46,242 nucleotides of DNA, from assembly GCA_902826865.1 (NCBI GenBank), contig CADEGN010000022.1, forward strand, positions 1 to 46,242, given 5' to 3'. The position numbers and the translations under genes were made by a program. A model generated the notes under the pieces. That model did no database searches. It had not been told where the DNA came from and saw only the letters and a list, made by a program, of their open reading frames with translations. The DNA comes from an uncultured Myxococcales bacterium (GTDB taxonomy: Bacteria; Myxococcota_A; Polyangia; Nannocystales; Nannocystaceae). Positions 34,748-43,119 of the stretch are shown here, piece after piece. The stretch's first letter is position 1; each line of letters starts with the position of its first letter.

Positions 34748-35009
34748 GCTTCGGTCGCCGCGTGGGTCGCTTGCGGCCGTGAGCGATCCGGCGGAGCGAT
34801 CTTGCCCCGACCGTCCGCGCCTGCGCGCCGCTCGCCTGCGGGCGCGCCGCGCGGGCGCGCGGTGCAAAGCCAGCCACGATCGGAAACGAATCGCGCGCAT
34901 GTTTGAGTGGCGTGCGTAACTGATGTCGACGATTTCCGCGTCCTGTGCGTGTGCGCTCACTACCTCGGGGGATTGAGCACAAAAGCATGCCCAGCTTCTG
35001 CCGCGTCGA

Positions 35010-35747
35010 TCAGCGACGCCGCGGTCGCCCGCGCCGCTGTTTTCGCTGCACAAGCGTCCCGTCGGCGACCATCTCGTCCCGATCCCGGCGCATGCGCGAG
35101 AGCTCATCGCGATGGAACCCGCGCAGCTCCCACGGGGGATCGTCACGCGGCGTCTTGTTCATGATGCTGACCGGATAGCGCGAGTGCGGCAGCCCGAAGA
35201 AGTGCCCAAGCTCATGCGCGAGCGTGCGATCACCCGCGATCGAGGACAGGATGACGAATCGGCGCGAGAGATCCGCACGATCACGCCAGTGGACGCCGCG
35301 GATCTCCGCCCCGTCAATGTCGACATCCGCGAGCCGACGTACGATCCAAACATGCACGACACCCTTGTCATGCTCGCCGCGACCCAACCGATCGCGATCA
35401 CTTCGGCTTGCGATATGGGCCCGCTCCGCGTTTTCGCGGCGGACCTCGATCGACTCGAAGGCGACGTCGATCGCGTCGAAGAGCCGGTTGGCCGCATCGA
35501 CCTGGGCGAAGAACCAAACAGGATCGACAACAGGCGCGCCATCCACCTCGACGACGTGGACAACCAGGCCGAAGCAGAGCTTCGCATCGGCCTGACACCT
35601 CGGCACCCCGGTGACGAACGCGCGCATGCCGAGCTGGACGCGTGCTTGCACCAACGTCACCGTACCGATCGGGCCAATCGTCGTCGGCATCGCTAGCACC
35701 GGCGGCGTACTGCCCAAGAGCGCTGCGAGAGCGATCGCGGCGCCCAT
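35010..35747 (-). CDS. Secreted metzincin-type metalloprotease
   Basis: A 245-residue secreted protease. The ATG at 35747 gives MGAAIALAALLGSTPPVLAM, a Sec signal with cleavage near residue 19. The zinc motif HELGHFFGLPH lies at 178-188 (three His ligands and catalytic Glu179), and the Met-turn is SIMNK with Met196, eight residues after the third His. This fits the metzincin clan. The N-terminal half (VDAANRLFDAIDVAFESIEV) resembles M10/M43-like small proteases. The C-terminus is very Arg-rich. It begins only five bases after the metF stop on the same strand, so it may be co-transcribed with metF. Confidence 0.85.
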   Translation of the reverse strand: MGAAIALAALLGSTPPVLAMPTTIGPIGTVTLVQARVQLGMRAFVTGVPRCQADAKLCFGLVVHVVEVDGAPVVDPVWFFAQVDAANRLFDAIDVAFESIEVRRENAERAHIASRSDRDRLGRGEHDKGVVHVWIVRRLADVDIDGAEIRGVHWRDRADLSRRFVILSSIAGDRTLAHELGHFFGLPHSRYPVSIMNKTPRDDPPWELRGFHRDELSRMRRDRDEMVADGTLVQRKQRRGRPRRR

Positions 35748-35752
35748 ACTCG

Positions 35753-36682
35753 TCAGAACCCGACCCGCGCGAGCCGCAGGATCTCGAAAATCGCCCGGGC
35801 CGCCGGGGACTTGTTGAGGGTATAGAAGTGCACGCCGGCCACGGGCGCGGGCAGCCGAGTGAACGCCGTACCGCCGCCGGGGCGGAGCAATCCGCGGCAC
35901 TGGTGGGCGGCGAAGCTGACACCCGTCCAAAACACTTCCTGGGCGTCGCCCTCGACCTCCCCCAGTCGCTCGCGGAGGACTGCCGGGATCGTTGCCCCGC
36001 ACATCTGCGAAAACCGCTGAATCTGGGCAACGTTGGTCACCGGCATGATCCCGGCCAGAAGCGGCACGTTAACCCCAGCCGCCCGGAGTTGGCGCTCGAA
36101 CCCAAAAAACCGCTCATTGTCGAAGAACAACTGGGTGATGAGGTAGTCGACGCCGGCGTCGACCTTCGCTGCGAGGTGGCGCAGATCGACTTCGGCGCTG
36201 GCCGCCTCGGGATGGACCTCCGGGTAGCACGCCGCTCCGATGCAGAGTCGATCACCCGCGCGTTCCCGAATGAACGCGACCAACTCGCTGGCATGGGCAA
36301 AACCGTCGGCCGCCGGAACAAAGGTGCTCTGCCCGCGCGGTGGGTCGCCGCGCAGCGCCAACACGTTGGTGATCCCCGCGTGCTCGAGCTGATCGAGCAC
36401 CTGGGCGATCTGCTCGCGCGACGACTCGACGCAGGTCAGATGCGCGACGGCTTCGACGCCGAAGTCGCGCTTGATCTGGGCGACCAGATCGAGCGTGCGC
36501 GCGCGCGTGCTTCCACCCGCCCCCCACGTGACCGACACGAAGTCGGGTTCGAGGGGCGCCAGCCGTTCGAGGCTTTGCAGCAGCGCCTTCTCACCATCGG
36601 CGGTGCGGGGCGGAAAGAACTCGAAGCTGAACACCGGGCGCTTGTGCGCGAGACGATCACGGATCAGCATTTGTGCGAGCAT
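35753..36682 (-). CDS. metF: Methylenetetrahydrofolate reductase
   Basis: A 309-residue flavoenzyme that reduces 5,10-methylene-THF to 5-methyl-THF for methionine synthesis. The N-terminus has FSFEFFPPRT with catalytic Glu21, then FVSVTWGAGGSTR, HLTCVESSREQIAQVL, NVLALRGDPP (FAD-binding Asp113), GAACYPEVHPEA, VDYLITQLFFDN and GIMPVTNVAQIQRF, all hallmarks of the family. The length is right. The ATG at 36682 is used; MLIRDRL at 36670 is an alternative. Its stop is five bases before the metzincin gene. Confidence 0.96.
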   Translation of the reverse strand: MLAQMLIRDRLAHKRPVFSFEFFPPRTADGEKALLQSLERLAPLEPDFVSVTWGAGGSTRARTLDLVAQIKRDFGVEAVAHLTCVESSREQIAQVLDQLEHAGITNVLALRGDPPRGQSTFVPAADGFAHASELVAFIRERAGDRLCIGAACYPEVHPEAASAEVDLRHLAAKVDAGVDYLITQLFFDNERFFGFERQLRAAGVNVPLLAGIMPVTNVAQIQRFSQMCGATIPAVLRERLGEVEGDAQEVFWTGVSFAAHQCRGLLRPGGGTAFTRLPAPVAGVHFYTLNKSPAARAIFEILRLARVGF

Positions 36683-37061
36683 AGCAAAGCGCCGACGCAG
36701 GCCCGCGGTGAAAAGGCGGTCGACCGCGGCGGCGGGCCGCCAAGGCCAGCGCTTCGGCGGGGCAGACACGGGCAGATCACGCGATGCCGTGCCGCCTGGT
36801 CGCGGGTCGCGTGGCTCGTGGTCGCTCTTGCGGCGTCGTCTCGCCGGCCCATGCCGCTTGTGTCGGTGTCGCGCGGGCAACTCGTTGCGGCCGATTTCGG
36901 CGCGCGGACCGTGCGGCGCAACAAGCGTTCCGAGACAAACGCGCCGGCAGCCGCCCACCGCTCTCGGCCCAGGACCAAAGGCTGGAAACTCCGCACCCAG
37001 GCGCTAAGATGAGTGTCCGTACGGCTGCCGCGGGCGCGGCCGAGACCAGGGTACGCGACCG
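36683..37061. other. Divergent intergenic region, nothing seen
   Basis: About 379 bases between metF and the VWA lipoprotein, which point away from each other. The frames through it are Arg-rich and not protein-like. Promoters for both genes should be here, but I cannot place one. I also looked for a SAM or other riboswitch ahead of metF and see no clear conserved core. Confidence 0.4.
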
Positions 37062-38183
37062 ATGGGCAAGGTGGGCAGACACGGCGCGTTCTCCTTGAGT
37101 CTGCTCGCCACCGCCTGCTCGCCCCAAGCCTACAGCGTCGGCCTCTTCGAGAGCGGAGCTGGCGAAGGCGTAAGCACCGTGGCATCAGGTCCCAGCTCGA
37201 ACAGCACGACCTACGGCGGCACGATGAGCGCTGCGACGGGCAGCGACACGCTCAAGCTCGACGTCGACGCCCAGACGGGCGCTGATGCGGGCGACGATAC
37301 CGGCTGCCGCAAAGCCGACTTCCTGTTCGTGATCGACAACTCGGCCTCGATGGAGGACGAGCAAGACAACCTGATCGCAAGCTTCCCCGGCTTCATCTCC
37401 ACCATCCAAGCCACGCTGGCGGCGCAGGACTACCACATCCTGGTGGTCGACACCGACGCGTCGGGGGGTACGGGGAGCAGCGTCATATGCACCAACGACG
37501 TGTGCGAGTGTGAGCCGGTGCCTGCGTGCTGCGAAACCGCATGCAACATCGGCACGTCATGCAACGAGATCCCCTGCAACATGGTGCCCGGCAGCGCCTG
37601 CGACGGCACGCTTGGCGCAGGCAAAGTGTTCCGCAGCGACGGCACCCTGTGCATGCACGAGGATCCCCGCTTCATGAGCAAGGCCGACGAGGGACTCGGG
37701 GACAAGTTCGCGTGCGTCGGTGAGGTTGGTACGTTCGGGGATGGCAACGAGCAGCCCATGGCCGCGATGCTGCTCGCGGTCGGCGAGCCGATGGGGGCCC
37801 CCGCCGGGTGCAATGAGGGGTTTTTGCGCGACGACGCAATCCTGGTGGTTACCTTCATCACCGACGAGGAAGATGAGTTCAAATCGCCCGGTGACCCGAT
37901 GAGCTGGCACGACGACCTCGTCGCCGCAAAGCTCGGCAACGACGACTCCGTGGTCGTGCTCGGTCTCTTCGGCGACAATGATCAGCCCGACGCGATCTGC
38001 GAGCAGCTCACGGGCGAGGGTGTGATCGGGGCCGAGGCCGGCGTGCGGCTGCGAACGTTCACCGAGGCTTTCGGCGACCACGGGATCGTCGGAAGCGTGT
38101 GCACGGCCGACTACAACGATTTTTTCGCCCAGGCGGTGGGCATCATCGACACCACGTGCGACGATTTCGTCCCACCCGGGTGA
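37062..38183 (+). CDS. Lipoprotein with VWA domain and Cys-rich insert
   Basis: A 373-residue lipoprotein. The N-terminus MGKVGRHGAFSLSLLATAC has lipobox LATAC and Cys19. A Ser/Thr/Gly tether follows to about residue 80. The VWA domain begins with ADFLFVIDNSASMEDEQ (MIDAS at 92-96: Asp-x-Ser-x-Ser). After FHILVVDTDAS-like strands there is an insert at about 140-185 with about ten cysteines (CTNDVCECEP, PACCETAC, TSCNEIPC, SACDG). The domain resumes with AILVVTFITDEEDE and VVLGLFGDNDQP. This is a VWA type frequent in Myxococcota secreted proteins. It probably works in surface binding or as a metal-dependent adhesin. Convergent with birA. Confidence 0.85.
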   Translation: MGKVGRHGAFSLSLLATACSPQAYSVGLFESGAGEGVSTVASGPSSNSTTYGGTMSAATGSDTLKLDVDAQTGADAGDDTGCRKADFLFVIDNSASMEDEQDNLIASFPGFISTIQATLAAQDYHILVVDTDASGGTGSSVICTNDVCECEPVPACCETACNIGTSCNEIPCNMVPGSACDGTLGAGKVFRSDGTLCMHEDPRFMSKADEGLGDKFACVGEVGTFGDGNEQPMAAMLLAVGEPMGAPAGCNEGFLRDDAILVVTFITDEEDEFKSPGDPMSWHDDLVAAKLGNDDSVVVLGLFGDNDQPDAICEQLTGEGVIGAEAGVRLRTFTEAFGDHGIVGSVCTADYNDFFAQAVGIIDTTCDDFVPPG

Positions 38184-38193
38184 TCGCATCGGC

Positions 38194-38937
38194 TTACGCC
38201 TCCAGCTCACCGGCGAGCACACGCTCGCGTCGACCATCATCCGTGCGCACAACCAGCGCTCCGTCCTCGTCGACGGCCTCGGCGACCCCCTCGAGCACGC
38301 CTCCACGTCCATCGGCGACAGAAACGCGGCGTCCCAATGTCACCGTATGCGCGACATACTCCTGCCAGATCGCCGCAAACCCGTCGGCGAAAAAATGATC
38401 GAGCACGCCCTCAAGCGCGACGAGCACGGCGCCTAGCACCTCGTCGCGCGCAGGCGCCTCGCCGGTCGCCCGCAACTCGGCCAGGCTGATCGCGATCCCG
38501 GCGAGCTCGGGCGGCCACGCGCGAACCTCGACGTCGATGCCAAAGCCCGCGACGATCTCGGGACGCGCACCGCTCCATCGCGCCTCACACAGGATCCCCG
38601 CCAGTTTGCGATCGCGCGCCATCAGATCGTTGGGCCATTTGAGTCCGATACCCTCGGCGACGCTGGCCAGGCCGCGGCGCAGTCCCACCCCGACCGCGAG
38701 ACCGAGCGCACCGAGCCGCGGGCTGGCATCCGGTCGCAGCACGATCGAGGCGTAGATCCCCGCCCCGGCCGGAGAATCCCAGCGGCGCCCCATGCGTCCA
38801 CGACCTGCTGTTTGGGCGTCGGCGGTGACCAGGGTTCCGTGAACGGCACCGGCCTGGGCCAGGCGCAGGGCATGGTCGTTGGTCGAGGTGAGAAGCGCGT
38901 GGTGCTCGCGCACCTGGCCGAGCCAGCGCGTCCTCAT
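38194..38937 (-). CDS. birA: Biotin-[acetyl-CoA-carboxylase] ligase
   Basis: A 247-residue monofunctional ligase that makes biotinyl-AMP and attaches biotin to carrier proteins. [10 protein letters not shown] at the N-terminus, the biotin-binding loop GRGRMGRRW at 45-53, then [18 protein letters not shown] at 99-106 and RKLAGILCE at 110-118 are all diagnostic. A small C-terminal SH3-like domain ([30 protein letters not shown]) completes it. There is no N-terminal DNA-binding domain, so it is not a repressor of biotin synthesis. Its ATG overlaps the nadC stop (ATGA), an arrangement seen in many bacteria. Confidence 0.95.
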   Translation of the reverse strand: MRTRWLGQVREHHALLTSTNDHALRLAQAGAVHGTLVTADAQTAGRGRMGRRWDSPAGAGIYASIVLRPDASPRLGALGLAVGVGLRRGLASVAEGIGLKWPNDLMARDRKLAGILCEARWSGARPEIVAGFGIDVEVRAWPPELAGIAISLAELRATGEAPARDEVLGAVLVALEGVLDHFFADGFAAIWQEYVAHTVTLGRRVSVADGRGGVLEGVAEAVDEDGALVVRTDDGRRERVLAGELEA

Positions 38938-39794
38938 CGGTCGAACTTCAGCGAGATATCAGCGGCGCGAACCGAATGGGTGAGCGCGCCGGCGCTGATC
39001 AGATCGACGCCGATCTCGGCGAGCCGCGCCACGCGTTCGAGCTCGACGTTGCCCGACACCTCGGTCCACGCGCGCTCACCGATCCGCGCGACCGCCTCGG
39101 CAACCGTGGCGTCGTCCATGTTGTCGAGCAGAATCACCTCGGCACCGGCGGCCAGCGCTTCGTCAACTTCGGCGAGGTTGGTGACCTCGCATTCGATGCG
39201 AAGCGTGTGCGGGGCCTGGCGAGCCGCGGCGGCGATCGCAGCCGTCACCGAACCAGCGCAGCGAATGTGGTTCTCCTTGATGAGTACCCCGGCGCCGAGA
39301 TCGTTGCGGTGATTGTGTCCGCCACCGCACCGCACCGCGTAGCGATCGAGGGCGCGCAAGCCGGGCATCGTCTTGCGCGTATCGGTAATTCGACAGCGGC
39401 CGGCGGCGGCATCGACGAAGCGGCGCGTCGCGGTGGCAACGCCGCACATCCGCTGCACGAGGTTGAGGGCGGTGCGTTCGGCCCCGAGCAACGCGCGGGC
39501 ATTGCCGCAAACGCGCAGCAAAACGGTGCCGGCGGTGACTCTGCTGCGTTCTGCCGCGAAGATCTGCACGTCGGCACGCGGGTCGACGCGCGACAGGACG
39601 CGGGCGGCGACCGGCATCCCACAAACGACGAGCTCCGACTTGGCGAGCATCTGCGCCGCGGCCTCGAGGTCGGCGGGCACCGTCGTCCTCGCGGTCACGT
39701 CCCCCGACGCAAGGTCCTCCGCCAGAACCCGATCGATCAGCGCATCGAGCTCACCGAGCTCGCTGTCCCAGTGGCCCACGGTGGAGGTCGTCAT
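38934..39794 (-). CDS. nadC: Nicotinate-nucleotide pyrophosphorylase
   Basis: A 286-residue enzyme that converts quinolinate and PRPP to nicotinate mononucleotide in NAD synthesis. [16 protein letters not shown] at the N-terminus, [17 protein letters not shown] at 105-121, the active-site TRKTMPGLR at 139-147, [10 protein letters not shown] at 157-166 and IKENHI near 172 are all conserved. VILLDNM and VEVSGNV-like ([10 protein letters not shown]) strands complete the barrel. The ATG at 39794 matches the family start. It is co-transcribed and overlapping with birA. Confidence 0.96.
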   Translation of the reverse strand: MTTSTVGHWDSELGELDALIDRVLAEDLASGDVTARTTVPADLEAAAQMLAKSELVVCGMPVAARVLSRVDPRADVQIFAAERSRVTAGTVLLRVCGNARALLGAERTALNLVQRMCGVATATRRFVDAAAGRCRITDTRKTMPGLRALDRYAVRCGGGHNHRNDLGAGVLIKENHIRCAGSVTAAIAAAARQAPHTLRIECEVTNLAEVDEALAAGAEVILLDNMDDATVAEAVARIGERAWTEVSGNVELERVARLAEIGVDLISAGALTHSVRAADISLKFDR

Positions 39795-39961
39795 CGGCAC
39801 AGTTGGACGGTAGCAGGCCCTCGGCCGCCCGGTGGCGCACGCGCGTCGCCCGACGCTCCCGGCCGCGAGCGGGTGAGTCGGCACACGCAGGCGCGTGGTC
39901 GTTGCCATGCACAGCACGTCGTGCTCGCACATCTCGTTGGGCGGAAAGGCAACCGTCCACG

Positions 39962-40579
39962 ATGTCCGCTGTCCGACGCCCCCGCCCCAACCGCCGCTTT
40001 GCGCCGCTGCCGGTCCTCACCGCGCTGGCCGTCGCCGGTCCCCTCGGGCTCGGCAGCCCTGTGGCCCTCGCCCGCCCTCCCCGGCTGCCCGCCCTCGAGA
40101 CTGCGCCGGAGCCAGGCGGAGACGAGTTGCCGCTCGGCGCCGCGGACGAGGGGGAGTCGGTGTTCGTGCACGTGGTCGAGACCCGACCCGACGACACGAA
40201 GGGCCCGCTCAAGTTGGTCCGGCACATCGACACTTCGGCGGCCCATGGCACCAACGTGACGATCGTGACCAACCGCTACGAGGAGCTCTGCCGCGGCAAA
40301 TGCCGGGCGTCGGTCGACGTGTCGGAGCGCCCCATCCTGTACTTCATGCGCGACGGCGCCCAGGTGTCCGGACAGTTCCGTCTGCCGCGCGGAAGCTCGG
40401 TGGTGACGCTCAAGTATCAGAGCCAGCGTAAGGGACTGTTGATCCCCGGGATGCTGCTCACCTACCTCCTGATCTTACCGGTGGGAATCCCGCTGTGGAT
40501 CGCTGGCAGCAGCCGCGTGCGGATCGCCAACGGAGAACCCTCGGCAAATCAGACGTTCGTGCGAGCTCCCAAACCGTGA
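39962..40579 (+). CDS. Exported membrane-associated hypothetical protein
   Basis: A 205-residue protein with a probable signal or anchor at the N-terminus (RRFAPLPVLTALAVAGPLGLG) and a second hydrophobic segment near residue 165 (LLIPGMLLTYLLILPVGIPLW). Between them is a beta-rich stretch: VFVHVVETRPDD, NVTIVTNRYEELCRGKCRASVDV, ILYFMRDGAQVSG, and RLPRGSSVVTLKYQS. I do not recognise a family. Its TGA overlaps the GTG of the protease gene, so it is the first gene of a coupled operon with the trypsin-like protease and a cysteine-rich lipoprotein. Confidence 0.75.
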   Translation: MSAVRRPRPNRRFAPLPVLTALAVAGPLGLGSPVALARPPRLPALETAPEPGGDELPLGAADEGESVFVHVVETRPDDTKGPLKLVRHIDTSAAHGTNVTIVTNRYEELCRGKCRASVDVSERPILYFMRDGAQVSGQFRLPRGSSVVTLKYQSQRKGLLIPGMLLTYLLILPVGIPLWIAGSSRVRIANGEPSANQTFVRAPKP

Positions 40580-41709
40580 CCGCGTCGATCCTAACCCTGG
40601 CGATCCTCGCAGCCTCGAGCGTGTTGCAGCTTCGCGTCATCGAGGCCGCTCCAAAGTCACCCGCTCCATCAGGCGCGCGAGCCTGGGAGTGGTCGTCGAC
40701 GCTCGACGTGGCGGGCTGTCCGGCGGAACCTCCCATCCTCCCGCAGGACAGCGCGCACGCCCTCGATGCGACGCTCTTGGTCCGCGCGGGCGAGGGTGTC
40801 GGCAGCGCGGTGCTGATCTCCGACGACGGGTTCGCCCTCACCGCCGCGCACGTCGCTAAAGGACGCGAGCGCGTCGATGTGGTCCGGCACGACGGAACCT
40901 CTGCTCGCGCCGAGGTTGTGCGGGTCAATAGGGCCCAGGACGTCGCGCTGCTGCGCGTCGAACACGATGGCCCGACCGCCTGCCTGCGGCTGGGCGAGGG
41001 GGAAGCAACGCTGGGTGCAGACGTCTTTGTCCTGGGAAGCCCGGCCGGCGAAGAGCTTTCGTTCTCGGTGGCCAAGGGAATCGTGAGCGGCTACCGCACG
41101 TTCGATGGGCTTTCCTTCGTTCAACTCGACGCGAGCCTCAATCCGGGAAACTCCGGCGGACCCGCGGTCACGGCCACGGGCTTTGTGATCGGGATCGCCA
41201 GCTGGAAGGTGTCCCATGTCGCGATGGAGGGCCTAGCGTTCGCGGTTCCGGCGCCCGTCGCCCTCCGCGCGCTCGGTGTGCAGATCGCGGATGTCAGCGA
41301 CGTCGACTGGCAGGACAAGCGCGGTCAGATCGGCGCGGGCAAAGCAACGCCGCGCGCTGGAGGCGACGCGCCCACGCCGAAATCCAAGGGTGAGTTCGAT
41401 GTCGCGCAGATCCGCCGCACGCATGCCCGCCGCGGACTCATCGGCGCCGGCGCGTCGCTGGCCGGGACCGGCGCGCTGCTGATCGCCAGCACCTACCTCG
41501 CCTATCGCGTCAATCGGAGCTCGCCCGCACCTGACGAGGGGCGGTGGAAAGTCCAACGCGGGATCAACGTCGCCGGCTGGACCCTCGCGATCGGGGGCGC
41601 GGTTGGAATCGTCGCCGGGCTCGCCATCCCCAAGCGGACCAAGCGCCAGCGCCGCAATGTCGCGCTGTCACCCACCGGCAACGGACTTGCGCTGTCGGGG
41701 GAGTTCTGA
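40576..41709 (+). CDS. Trypsin-like serine protease with C-terminal membrane segments
   Basis: A 377-residue protein. The N-terminal hydrophobic stretch (ILTLAILAASSVLQL) is a signal or anchor. The S1C/HtrA-like protease domain (about 60-250) has His92 in LTAAHV, Asp122 in AQDVALL and Ser193 in GNSGGP, so the catalytic triad is complete. There is no PDZ domain. Instead, a linker with KATPRAGGDAPTPKSKG leads to two membrane segments near 302-328 (LIGAGASLAGTGALLIAST) and 345-365 (NVAGWTLAIGGAVGIVAG). It starts at a GTG overlapping the previous stop and is followed two bases later by the lipoprotein gene. Probably a periplasmic quality-control or activation protease. Confidence 0.88.
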   Translation: MTASILTLAILAASSVLQLRVIEAAPKSPAPSGARAWEWSSTLDVAGCPAEPPILPQDSAHALDATLLVRAGEGVGSAVLISDDGFALTAAHVAKGRERVDVVRHDGTSARAEVVRVNRAQDVALLRVEHDGPTACLRLGEGEATLGADVFVLGSPAGEELSFSVAKGIVSGYRTFDGLSFVQLDASLNPGNSGGPAVTATGFVIGIASWKVSHVAMEGLAFAVPAPVALRALGVQIADVSDVDWQDKRGQIGAGKATPRAGGDAPTPKSKGEFDVAQIRRTHARRGLIGAGASLAGTGALLIASTYLAYRVNRSSPAPDEGRWKVQRGINVAGWTLAIGGAVGIVAGLAIPKRTKRQRRNVALSPTGNGLALSGEF

Positions 41710-41711
41710 CG

Positions 41712-42347
41712 ATGGGACCGCGTCGCGCCCATACACGAAATATCTTGCTCGTGGCGGCGATGTCACCGGGCCCGATGGGTTGCCTGCTGCTCTCGGAGCC
41801 CCCCGACTTCGATCCGACCGATGACTGTCTGAGCGAAGATCTCGGGTCAGCGCTGGGTGCCACGGTGATCGCCGCACCGGCGTCCACGCGCCCCGATCCG
41901 GGTTGCTACGAGGATCCTGAGGACATGGGCGAAGCCGTTGTGTTTGCCTGGACCTCACCCGCGTCTGCGACCTACTCGTTTCGCGCATCGGGGCCTGGAC
42001 TGCGCCTCAGGATCAACGTGAACGAGGCCGATTGCACGGGCGGCCGTTCCTGCTCCAACGTGGGCGCCGGGGCGATCGAGGTCGAAGAGGCGGTTTCAGC
42101 CGGGGATGAGCGACACATCGCCGTCGAGACAACCATCGTCCCGGGTGCCTCGTTTTCCTTGGCCATCACCAAGGTGGAAGCACCGAGCTGCGCGTCGATG
42201 AACGATGGAAATTGCGACGAGCCCGTTCTTTGCCCGAGCGGCACCGATATGGCCGACTGCTTCTGCGAGTACACCAACGACGGGTGGTGCGACGAACCGG
42301 AGGGATCGGACCTCTGCGCCGAGGGGACCGATCTCAACGACTGCTGA
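41712..42347 (+). CDS. Lipoprotein with LNR-like cysteine repeats
   Basis: A 211-residue exported protein. MGPRRAHTRNILLVAAMSPGPMGC is a probable lipoprotein signal, although the lipobox (PMGC) is weak. A beta-rich middle part follows (VVFAWTSPASATYSFRASGPG, LRLRINVNEADC). The C-terminus has two LNR/Notch-like repeats: CASMNDGNCDEPVLCPSGTD and CEYTNDGWCDEPEGSDLC, ending in GTDLNDC. The calcium-coordinating Asn, Asp and Cys spacing is well kept. GGGGAG at 41698-41703, inside the end of the protease gene, is a plausible ribosome binding site. It is the last gene of the three-gene operon. Confidence 0.8.
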   Translation: MGPRRAHTRNILLVAAMSPGPMGCLLLSEPPDFDPTDDCLSEDLGSALGATVIAAPASTRPDPGCYEDPEDMGEAVVFAWTSPASATYSFRASGPGLRLRINVNEADCTGGRSCSNVGAGAIEVEEAVSAGDERHIAVETTIVPGASFSLAITKVEAPSCASMNDGNCDEPVLCPSGTDMADCFCEYTNDGWCDEPEGSDLCAEGTDLNDC

Positions 42348-42396
42348 AACCCCAAGGCCGCGGCTGCGCGCGGGGCTGGTGGCCGCGATCGTCGCT

Positions 42397-43071
42397 TCAA
42401 GGGCGCGCGGCCCGCGGTGCGCGCCAGGTCTCGACTGGCCAGCTGCGCACACGCGCGACCCGTCGCAGCCGGGGGTCCGGGTTGATCACGCGCGGTTGCC
42501 CAACGCGCTCGAGCATCGGCAAATCGGTATAGCTGTCCGTATAAAAGTAGCTCGCGGCGAGATCGACGCTGTGCTCGGCGGCGAACTCCTCGGCATAGCC
42601 CACCTTGCCTGCGCCGTAACACGCAGGTACCCGATGCTTGCCGGTGAACACACCATTTTCGACCTCGACGCGCGTGCACAGCCAATGCTCGATGGCAAGC
42701 GCGCGGGCGACGGGCTCGGTGAGAAACTGCGTCGCCGACGTCAATAACACCACGACGTCGCCGGCCTCGCGGTGGCGGGCCACGCTTGCGCGGGCTTCCG
42801 TGCAGATCGCCCACTCGACGTCGCGCGCGAACCACTCCTCCACTTCGCGGGCGATCGGCTCGACCGCCTTGCCCTGATAGGTCTCGAGCACACGCGTCGC
42901 CATCGCCTCGTAGTCGAGCAATCCAAAGCGATACTGCGCCAACCACACGAGGGCGCGACCGATCCCGACCAGGCTCATCTGCTTGGTCTTGTACATGTGG
43001 CCGATCCATCGCGAACCCGAGTTGATCTCGAGCACGGTGTGATCGATGTCGAAGAAGGCCGCCGCCGTCAT
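42397..43071 (-). CDS. HAD-IB family phosphatase
   Basis: A 224-residue HAD hydrolase of the phosphoserine-phosphatase-like IB subfamily. Motif I is FFDIDHTVL (Asp8 nucleophile and Asp10), motif II is VVVLLTSAT, motif III uses the Lys in YGAGKVGYAEEF, and motif IV is YTDSYTDLPML. The order C-terminal to the first motif (GSRWIGHMYKT, then a helical cap) fits the IB group. The ATG at 43071 begins just before motif I as in homologues; a GTG at 43116 is an alternative. The upstream CPBP protease gene stops only 48 bases earlier, so both may be co-transcribed. Substrate unknown. Confidence 0.9.
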   Translation of the reverse strand: MTAAAFFDIDHTVLEINSGSRWIGHMYKTKQMSLVGIGRALVWLAQYRFGLLDYEAMATRVLETYQGKAVEPIAREVEEWFARDVEWAICTEARASVARHREAGDVVVLLTSATQFLTEPVARALAIEHWLCTRVEVENGVFTGKHRVPACYGAGKVGYAEEFAAEHSVDLAASYFYTDSYTDLPMLERVGQPRVINPDPRLRRVARVRSWPVETWRAPRAARP

Positions 43072-43119
43072 CTCGCGTGGGAGCGACGAAGGTAGCATGC
43101 CAACGCCCAGGGGCACTGC

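Noticed and set aside
36683..36790. Possible SAM or cobalamin riboswitch upstream of metF
   Set aside because: No conserved core or pairing pattern could be recognised, and the stretch is short and Arg-codon-like in composition.
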